Translations under genes and position numbers: made by a program | In this document: one piece after another, positions 18,603-27,143 of the stretch | Position numbering within the stretch: position 1 is the first letter of the stretch | Layout of the letters: each line of letters starts with the position of its first letter | The notes under the pieces: model-generated | Database searches by the model: none | Seen by the model: only the letters and a program-made list of their open reading frames with translations | What the model was told of the DNA's origin: nothing | From: Branchiostoma floridae | Taxonomy: Eukaryota > Chordata > Leptocardii > Amphioxiformes > Branchiostomatidae | Length of the DNA stretch: 27,143 nucleotides | Reading direction: 5' to 3' | Assembly (NCBI RefSeq): GCF_000003815.2 | Contig: NC_049983.1 | Location: 13,014,639 to 13,041,781, forward strand

Positions 18603-21600
18603 CTAGGAAGGCAGAGGCACTGGCAGTGTTCTGTCCAGCATCATGTCCCCCTCGATTGTCTTGTATACTGGCGCCCGTCTTGATGTCACGACCGAAAACC
18701 CCCTGAATTTGCAAAGTGGAAATAACATGATGTATGAAAAATAAAGTTTTTCAGATAGTTGACACTGAAATGAGTGTTTCTATTCCTTTATATATACATA
18801 TAATGTTAATGATGGTATATACCCATTTAGAAATCTAATGACCATAGATTATATCCATTTACAAATAGACATTAATTCCATAGAGACTGCACTAATTTAT
18901 CATCAAAACTGCTTACCTCTCTTGACTACTCTTGGTGAGTAGGATGGCATCCTGGAATATTCCTGCCTTAAGACGTGGGAGCACCTTCACATCTGGAAGG
19001 CCCCTGCCATGTGCCATACACTTCGCGCTCTCCAGAGAAAATACTGTTTCATTTTGTTCAGACCCAATGGCCCGAACATTTACACAGCCACCTTTGGCCA
19101 TTGTTGGCATCTGGAACAATAGTATAGGCAGGGTTCAGGAAATGTATTTGTCAGTAATATATACACCACGATTCCAAACTTGAGAATGGTGGTGTTTCAT
19201 TACAAAGAGATACCATATACAAGCTGAACAAATTCCTCCTCTATGACAAAAAGAACAACTTGGAGTTTTAAGCCATGTAAATTTGTGCATTACAAAAAAA
19301 GCATCACAATCTTCTCTCTACATACATGTTTTTTTCTGACATGAACAGATGCTGTTTAACCTTGTCCCTTTTACTTTTCCCCATAACCAAGAATATCTAC
19401 CCACATACCAGTCATCCAGGTATCCAGTTATCATATTGACCAACAAACACACACAAATATAGTGCAGTACATTGCAATCAATTATAGGTTTGAAGACAAA
19501 TTCAAAACTCTCACCAACAGTAAGACGTCAGAGTTTGCCAGAATACTGTCAGCTGTGCGCCAGAACAGACCAGAGTAATACTGCCTGGGTGGCCATAATG
19601 CCAAAGGCATCTTCTGGGAAATCTCAAACTGGGTAAACCTGTGTGAAGATAGTGAATAAAACACAGTAATCAGTTTTTACATAGTATCAAAGTACATGTT
19701 GTATGTAGTCTGAAAAGAAATTAAAAAGTCATTTGTAAATGGTCTGACACCAGCAAGGCACACCTTTATTGGGACTCAAGAAGCCGGTAGTGTCAAATCA
19801 CAAACAAATCATGAAGACTGGTTAGCTTATATTGTAATTCAATATAAAGTCTTCACTGCACTTACTGTCTGTCCATCTTTACTCTGTCAATATAGTGGAT
19901 GCCTGGTTGGCTCCAGGCATCATGCCACTGGATCATCTGCAATTAAAGACACACATTAGTGACCTGATACTGCTAAAACTTGAAACATTATAGGGCAGTT
20001 GAGTATTTCAAACCAAAACATTCTTCGTTCTGTATCTCAAAAAAAGGACTACTGAACTGAAATATAAGGCTGAACATGAAAATAGCATGAAATGTCAGCC
20101 ATAAATGGTTCAATGTAACCTTTTGTGATGTATATATTTGCCAAGTAAAGAAAAAAAGAAAAGGAATGAGTACATATTATACCCACTCTGTTAGTGAACT
20201 CAGCTTCCCTCTTAAATCCCAGCCTTTCCATACTGGTAGCCACCTCTGGAGAAAAGAATATGTCCGTGATTGATGCTGATTGCTGATCCAAGTTGACCTC
20301 AACCATTACAGACGTGAGGCGTGTACAGCCTTCCTTAGCCACTTGTTTCCATGCATTTGGGCAGATATCAGGAAACTTTCCTTTCAGGACACATGTTCTT
20401 ATTATCTGTCTCTGGTGGTGATGGTCAATACTCATAGCTTGTAGATAACCCCTTGATGTTAGGGGTGGGTGGTAGTAGATGTTGATTGGGCCATCTTGTA
20501 CTTCTGGGGCATAGAGTGGATCATCCACTGTTCTTCTCTCTTTTTTTAAGTCCTGTAATGCTTTGTCCCCCACACCACTTGTATTCAAAATGGAACTTAC
20601 AATGGCCTCCTTTTTGTTGCTTTTTGAGCTTAATGCTTTGATGGAAAGCTCCCTAAGTGTTTTAGGGTTCCGAAGCATTGATGGCGGTACTGGCAACTGT
20701 TGTCCTCCTACTATTTGTGACAGCTGTTCACAGAGACCAGTCTTTGTTCTTCCAAGGCGAACATTTGCAAATGTTTCCTTCAGTTGTCTTAAGATGACTT
20801 TTAACTCATCTACTGTCAAGTTTGAAACCTGTCCTTGATGTGACAATAGATCTTTTAGCTGCTCTGTGGTTCTGTCGTTCCATTTCTTTGCTGTCTTCTT
20901 GTCTGTTTTCAAAGCTTGACATATGCCATCATACTGATTGTCTGTTAATGTTCTCTGTGAATGTCTTGTGTCTGAAGGCTGGTCAAAATGTACAGGTGTT
21001 ACTGGTCTTGATGTTGGTGGTGTCTGATCAACATCCTCTGACAGCAGGTTTCTTATGCTACTGATAGCAGTCACATTTCCTTCCTCTGTCTCACCCTGTA
21101 TGTTACTTGTAACAAAGGAAGGGTTATTCTCACAAAAGTCCTGAAAGTCCTCTTGTGCAGACTCATCTAAGTCCAAGTTTGTCACCAGGTCTTGCAACAC
21201 ATTGTCAGCTCCAGTTTCTTTGCCATCTGAGGCTGGGGTACCATCTGTCTTGAAGAAGAACTGATGACACGTCTTGGGTGATGCAGCAGGATAGGCAATA
21301 AGATGCTGCACAAGACTTGGAGTACCCTCCTCACATTCACCAGGAAACTGCAGACCAAAGTCTCTGGTAGTAAGAGGTTGACAGCTGGGTGCTTCTGGAA
21401 ACTGTCGTCTCACACTGCTCCTAATGACCACACGTAGGGAAGGCTCAGGTGTTTGCACAGCTACATCCACGTTGTAAGTTGCCTCCCATGGCCACCATGC
21501 ATCAGCAATCATGTTACTAACCACAACAATGGCATCCCGCTTAGACAGGCTCTTTAAAGCATTGAACCACAGATGTCTTACAAATGCAAGGTGCGTGCAT

Positions 21601-24600
21601 GGTTTCCCATCAAAGCCATTGGATACGAAGTACTCATATGCACCATCTGCAGAAGCTACTGGGCAGTGTATTCCTGCATCATGAACAGCATCTAGGACAG
21701 CATTAGCAAGTATTCTCATCTGAGAAGCAGGCAGCGTTGCACAGGCCTCCAGGAAGTATGCTGCTGGCTCAAACAGCACTCGTTCTGGTCCAACTGTCCT
21801 GTGCAAGGAGGTGAGCAAGAACTGTAGCTCTTCTCTGGCATACTGTTGAGTAAGCTGATGGCATTTCTTGAGTGCCTTCTGTGCTTTCTGTAAAGCTTTC
21901 ACGCCTAGCTGAAGATCCTGGTCTGTCCAAGCCTTGGGGTGCACCTGGCCCTGCAAATAGAAAGGACTATCCTCTTGCCTGATATATTCACCGTGTGTGG
22001 TGTACAATGTAGGCAGAAACTCACATAGTACTTCACATTGTGACGAGATTGCCCGCAGCATAGTCTGCAGCTTGCCTGTCTCTTCTCCTTTCTTTTTTGG
22101 TCTAGTACCATCTGGGCCAAGGTACCGGTCAATCAGGGAAGTGGCTAGGTTCCAGCATGATGCATCAAAGTCGAGAATGAAAGCTCTGCAAGCTTCTTTG
22201 TTCTGGTAAATCAACAAGCACTTATTGACCTGGGCAGCTGCACAGTGGCAGAAGCACTGTAAGATGTTGTACAGTCGCGGATGGGCAGGGAGGTACTCGT
22301 TGGTGACAAACTTGAATTCAACTGCCATGGTGGCTGGGGAATGCACATCACTGTGAAGTTGGTACAGAAGTCCATCTGGAGAGTCTACAATGGTCGAACC
22401 TCCCTCTGTTCTGAACTTTACACATCCTACCTCCCTCAATTCTAAGTCTGGTAAGTATGATGGCAGTACTTTTGCTACAGTTGTGGCAAGGATGTTTGGT
22501 TCTTCTCTGGTTCCAATTTCTAGGAGACTTTTGACGCCAGGTCTCAGAGGTGGTAGCTCCATTCCTTTCTTCTTATGGTCATGGTAAGCAGCAGCAGCTT
22601 TCAAAGTGTCCATCCCAATTGCCCGATGGATAGCACTCCCTGTGACAGGAAAGGAATTCCTTCATTATGGTGTACTGGTACATCTGTATCTGTGATATTA
22701 GGAATATACATCTTGTACATTTAAATTCAACAGTATCCTGCTTGTCAACAATTATCAAACTACATCTAGTGTATATGTTCAATGTAATAATACTGGTTCT
22801 AGGTTAGCAATTATCAAAGCTGACATACTACAGAGGAACACATTACTAATAATACCTGTGACATCTGCCTCATCCCTGAGAGCCTGCCACTGCTCTGTTC
22901 TCTGTTGGGTGAAGATGGGCTGTACTGGTCCTTGCACAGGCTGTAATTTCCGCCAGTTTGCTTGTTCATTCATTCCCACTTGTTGGCCATTGGACCAGAG
23001 ATGGGACACTCCTATTGACAGGGAAACAGGGTATAAGAAAGAAAAGTATGTAGATTTTCAATTGACAAAGTCTTCTTCATTACACAACCTTCCTTAAATT
23101 CTTCTGTGAACATTTTGACAACCATCTGTCACCTTCATCTGTGCAAATGAAACATCTACCTATCTACCAACCTGATGAAACTATTTAGGGATGTAGATTT
23201 TTACTTGAAGAATAAAATTGTATTCTTTGTGGAGAGTTGAGTGCACTAAAGTAATGGCACATATAAAATAAATCAGAGAACATATCAATGGAAGATATCA
23301 GCATGTTGATTCCCATCCTTGCGATGAAAGAATCATGTCCTAAGCAAAAGAAACCCATGCCAACATACCTACTGCTAGCAGATTTGTATATTTCCACAAT
23401 AATGAAATGATTTTAAAAGATGAATAAATCTGACAGTTAAACATATCACATGAAAGTTGGGTAAAGAAACTCACCAGACAAAGCAGCAGTCAGTTGCCCA
23501 AGCTGGTCAATTGCTTGAAGGTTGTCACACACTGCTGCCTTAAGGTCTGCCTGTAATGCAATTATCCAACTGATCAAATGTCTGTGATCTGACTTTTGCC
23601 AGTCCCCATCTACTTCCTTTAGCATCTTCTTCAAACAAAGATCTTTTTTCTGTATGGAGTCTCTGAGCTTCACATTGTACTGTGACAGTTCTTTCATAGC
23701 TTCTTGTACATCATTGAGGTCTGGCTTTTCCTCTGAATCTGATAGGATTTCCTCAATGATCTTCAATCTGATCTCCTCAGACTCCCTCTTCTCCTTCCTG
23801 GCTGTTGCTGTAAGGCCATCTTCTTCCAACCCACCAAGATCAGTTTCACCGGTGTTAGGTTGAACCTTTCTCCCATCCCAGGAGAGAATCCAGGATTCCT
23901 CTTGTCCCTGATGATGTTGAGATAACTCCTTCAGGATATCTGTGTGAATGCCTGGCTCCAGCCCAACAGCAGGCCCCACCTGACTCTTTTTTTGCCAATT
24001 TTCAAGAGCAGTGTTACTGGGGATGGCAAAGATTATATCAGCATCACAACCTGGCAAATGTTCCTTCCTTTGGCGATAACCTCCCACAAACTTCCACCCT
24101 CTCAATGAGTTGAGAACTGCTGCGCCATGTTTCCTTCTGATATAGGTGCAGTAGGCCATGGTGATTTCGTGGTAACGCATCAGCCTGATGTCTGCACAGT
24201 TTTTTAATCTCAGGGTGTCGTAGAAGAGTAGGAATGGAACTTCTGAGTGTTTTAGTGTGCCATCGTTGATCGCTTTTACAAGTTCTCCAATTAGATCCTC
24301 CGGCTGGGTTTTCTCACTGGCCATCATCAGCTGCTTGATTTCTTCATTGTGTTCTGCAACCCCTGTATCAGACAGCAAATTTCAAAAGGACTATGTTACA
24401 TATAGCATTAAGTATGTATGAAGTAAGGGTGGGCACTGACAGACAGGTTGAATATCATTCTGGGTATGACCACTCCTCTGTAACAATTGGTACTCTATAG
24501 CTATATATCTCATTAATTATTGCATGTGTGGTTTGATACAGGCAACAATAGGCTCCATAACACAATTCATACTCTGGAGAGTCCAGGTGAGAAATGCAGT

Positions 24601-26218
24601 ACAAACGAATGAAGAACAAAAGAATAAAAGGCAAGCAACCTTACATGTTTGCACACAATCCTCTTCCACACTCATGATACTGTCCTCACTCTCATCGAAG
24701 GTACTGTTAAGAAGTAGAAAAGAGGATATGCAATATCTGTACATGACATTCCTATGTTGGAAATCTGCTTGAATCAAAACCCATCAGTTTACTGACCAAT
24801 ACTTATCAGGATATCTTCATGGCAAACCAAAGCACTATGAAAAGAAATAAGACTATAATATCCGGGAATTCAACTGTGCAACAGTTGTGAGACTTTTGCT
24901 CAACAAAACATTCTTATAACTAGATTATTAACCCTTTTTAAAGAGTCAGATGTTAATTTCAAAGAACACATCGTAAACATATTGTAATCTAAAATGCAAT
25001 CCGCAAAAAACAGCTGTATGAAATACGAAATAACACACCCTGGGCATGTTGAATTGGACAAAACCTCTGCCATCTCAATACCATCAGTAGCTGGTACATA
25101 CATGTTCTTTCATGATGAAAGAAATACGTTATGTATCATGACAACCTTAGTGCACAGACAGCAATCCTGCAGCTGGCGATAGACATTGAATCCTTTGACA
25201 AGAAGGTATCTTTGTCTTTCAAAGCTTACCATCACAAAATAACTCACCTTGTAGCCTCTGCCCTGTCAGGAGCTTCAGTCTCCTCTTCGATACTCGCAGC
25301 AGCTTCACTATCCTGTTCAGACCTAGAAAAAATAGTAGTCAAAAAAGTTTAACATCACAGCACATGACCCCATGAGATACATGCAATATGCTTTATGGAC
25401 ACCATCTGCTGGTACTACTATTGGGCTGAAATGGACTGTACAGAATGTCACAAAAAACTCACCCTAGGAATGCTGGGCCAGACAACAGAGTCGAAGCCTC
25501 TGCCCTGTCAGCATCTTCACTCTCCTCTTCCGACCTAGTAGAAGAAATAGTAGTCAAAAAAGTCTAACATCAAATGACATGACCTCATGACATATGCTAA
25601 ATGAACACCATTTGCTGGTTCTAGAGACCTCTTAAATCTTGTACATAGGATAATACGTATGATACAAATATATCATTCAAAAGTAATAAGGGCAGTCAGA
25701 TAAGCATGTCAATGTAGCAATATGTCTCAGCAGTATATCAGATATCTAGACAATGTAACAGAGATTACTTTTTGACTCGATTCACATCTACAACCCAATC
25801 AGAACATGTATCAGTACCATGACTGACAGTAGACATGAGATGGAGATGGTGTACCTGGTGCTGCTGACACTTGGTCTCTTTGTCGGTGGCACATCACTTT
25901 CTTTAAAGCTGTTGATTGACAACAAATAGACAATTAATTCACAACACATAGCAGTAAAAAAAATCCTTATCCATTATAGGACGAAATGATACAGCATTAT
26001 TGATACTATGAGCTATGAGCATTTCAGACATGCAGGATTTTCTCAAATATGTCTCCACCACACTCTGGCTATAACAATCAAAATAACTAAGTCTGACTGT
26101 TGTGTAAAAGCACCGATATTTACCCATGACCTGGTCCCTTCCGCTTTCGATCCCTCTTTCCCTTCTTGCCGAGAGCAAGCACCAAATGCCTTCTGGTTTT
26201 CTTGGGTCGACCGGACAT
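18603..26218 (-). CDS. 1446-aa protein: transposase-like HTH region, coiled coil, YqaJ-type nuclease
   Basis: Twelve exons with consistent phases: 26218-26124, 25908-25855, 25534-25463, 25322-25248, 24703-24645, 24362-23475, 23011-22856, 22639-20187, 19936-19866, 19638-19515, 19110-18917 and 18702-18603 (TAG). The start MSGRPKKTRRH is basic and follows an in-frame stop. Residues about 30-118 are an acidic linker. Residues 180-241 (MRYHEITMAYCTYIRRKHG... to IPSNTALENW) resemble the N-terminal helix-turn-helix part of P-element/THAP transposases. About 303-373 is coiled coil. From about 450 comes a YqaJ/lambda-exonuclease core: WQALRDEADVTGSAIHRAIG, GTREEPN (Glu 512/513), SPDG (Asp 555), VEFK (Glu 574, Lys 576) and Gln 594, so all nuclease residues are present. 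The other 700 residues include a SAP-like patch (LTVDELKVILRQL). Inferred role: nuclear nuclease or recombinase, possibly of a mobile element or a domesticated relative. Confidence 0.8.
25248..25625 (-). repeat. Tandem duplication of an exon plus flanking intron (YqaJ-domain gene)
   Basis: Exons 25534-25463 and 25322-25248 are 212 bp apart and share sequence and phase (SEEESEDADRAEA versus SIEEETEAPDRAEA). The intron upstream of each also matches (aatagtagtcaaaaaagt, then acaccat..tgctggt). One exon-intron unit was therefore duplicated in tandem, lengthening the acidic linker. Confidence 0.85.
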
Positions 26219-26677
26219 ACTTGACACTGCATACTAACACTGCTCAAGAACAAGAAAGGACACATATTGTTTGAACAGTGCAAACTGCTTAAAAGTAAGT
26301 TAACTACAAATTTTGGGTTCTAACGTTATATCTTTTAGGACGGCTAATAAAAGTTACTTCATTACTTGATTGATAGATTGAGCCAATCCTTGACAAATTG
26401 CTACATTGAATCCTTTGTGATTTTTTTAACCAAGCATGACTTAAACTGAACTGAACTGAATGACTTGTTTCATCATGGCAAGAAAAGTATAAGAAAAGTA
26501 TAAGAAAGTTGAGCAGTATACTGATCTACACTGAACTCAAGAGAGTCATGATCAGCCAAACATGCATTATTAACCACAATGTCCTTTGTTATAATGTACA
26601 ATGCCTATAAGATGTAGACAATCGCATGATCATTTATAATAGGTCCCTTTTGCATAAAAACGTGTGAAGCACGTGTG
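26219..26677. other. 5' flank of the YqaJ-domain gene
   Basis: AT-rich sequence between the start codon at 26218 and the right inverted repeat. A good minus-strand acceptor (ttcttgttcttgagcag, ending near 26240) precedes the start codon, so an upstream non-coding exon is possible, perhaps inside the inverted repeat. No other gene or RNA is seen. Confidence 0.35.
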
Positions 26678-27143
26678 GTGGGGAGGTGGGCATAATTTAC
26701 GTTTCGACAAACACGCGGTAAAGCTCTTATTTTGGCCGTAAATGCAGGAGCTCGGAGGACGCGTCCAGCCATGGACGCCATTAAACACTTGAAACAAGCG
26801 ATGTTCCGTCGGTCGGGCATCCTAATTTCCAACATGCGTCAATTTTCGGTACAAAAACATGCTTACCTCGAGAGCCAAGACGTACCGCTGGAGCACCGGC
26901 CATGTGAGTCTTGCGGATGTTGTGATTTAGATGAACTAGGAAGCAATTTGTCGGGTCAGCGGCCGATTCCACGGGCCGGCGGGGGTGCCGGAGGGACGTC
27001 CCCTATGCCCGATGAATATACCAATTTCGGAGGAGCATCCCCTTATAAAGGGAAGGACATCCCCATTTCAAGAGGAGTATCCCCTTGAAAGTCGAGGGGT
27101 GTCCCCTCGTCTAGAGGAGTGTGCACATTTGTGGGGGACATCC
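26678..27143 (+). repeat. Long inverted repeat, right copy (466 bp, reaches window end)
   Basis: Reverse complement of 13859-14324 with no difference seen. Just inside the boundary the two flanks differ by a short insertion (about 15 bases near 26662-26677), then diverge. The outer end is cut by the window edge, so the true repeat length is unknown. Confidence 0.95.
26732..27088 (+). CDS. 118-residue ORF inside the right inverted repeat
   Basis: Identical to the frame in the left copy (13914-14270) and also reading outward. The preferred start would be the internal ATG at about 26771, with Kozak context ccagccATGG. No family is recognised. Its exact conservation reflects identity of the repeats rather than selection. 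Confidence 0.25.
   Translation: MAVNAGARRTRPAMDAIKHLKQAMFRRSGILISNMRQFSVQKHAYLESQDVPLEHRPCESCGCCDLDELGSNLSGQRPIPRAGGGAGGTSPMPDEYTNFGGASPYKGKDIPISRGVSP

Larger units (their letters stand above)
13859..27143. mobile_element. Putative 13.3-kb mobile unit bounded by the 466-bp inverted repeats
   Basis: Long, apparently identical terminal inverted repeats with subterminal motif clusters enclose exactly two intact convergent genes. One encodes a zinc-finger protein and the other a nuclease-domain protein with a transposase-like helix-turn-helix region. The left edge coincides with the point where an ASB-like gene loses its 5' side. This is the layout of a large autonomous DNA transposon. No target duplication can be checked, because the right edge is the window edge. 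Alternatives are a recent inverted segmental duplication or an assembly artefact. The family is not assigned. Confidence 0.4.

Noticed and set aside
20049-20186. The C-terminal extension of the large minus-strand frame after residue EFTNR.
   Set aside because: It is intron read-through. A donor (AGA|gtgggt) at 20187/20186 leads in phase to four further exons that continue a protein-like sequence.
24517-24777. An alternative 86-residue frame around the exon 24703-24645.
   Set aside because: It reads through both splice sites. Only 59 bases are exon, and the T\|gtaagg donor is the one that keeps phase with the next exon.

Overview
This is eukaryotic, intron-rich DNA. It holds split genes with GT-AG introns, Kozak-type starts, AATAAA signals, C2H2 zinc fingers, a SOCS-box ankyrin protein, microsatellites and many short DNA transposon relics. 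The mixture, and repeats that look familiar from lancelet (Branchiostoma) genomes, make amphioxus my best guess. That is inference; I could not search any database. A run of 100 Ns (6507-6606) marks an assembly gap.

Left part (1-6771): two tandem copies of a gene for a small secreted, helix-rich protein with GC-rich third codon positions. Copy A is present only as its last three exons (115-1142). Copy B is nearly whole (promoter near 3461, signal-peptide exon at 3942, stop at 6709), but one exon has fallen into the N gap. Middle-left (6772-13837): a piggyBac-like TTAA element, a tRNA-derived SINE, and two minus-strand genes. One is a two-exon type II membrane GT47 (exostosin) glycosyltransferase (11351-8594), whose single intron holds an 881-bp mariner-type foldback element. 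The other is the 3' part of an ankyrin/SOCS-box (ASB-like) gene (13837-12643) that stops abruptly on its 5' side.

Right part (13859-27143): two inverted copies of a 466-bp sequence, identical by eye, at 13859-14324 and 26678-27143, enclose 12.35 kb. Inside are two convergent, intact, multi-exon genes. The plus-strand gene encodes 30 units of a 16-20-residue repeat followed by eight zinc fingers (827 aa). The minus-strand gene has 12 exons whose phases all fit. It encodes 1446 aa with a basic N-terminus, an acidic linker made partly by exon duplication, a region resembling the helix-turn-helix part of P-element/THAP transposases, a coiled coil and a YqaJ/lambda-exonuclease-type nuclease core. 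The ASB-like gene loses its 5' side where the left inverted repeat begins. The most economical reading is a large mobile unit, with long terminal inverted repeats and its own DNA-binding and nuclease proteins, that landed in or beside an ASB-like gene. Segmental duplication or assembly error remain alternatives, and the sequence just beyond 27143 would decide.
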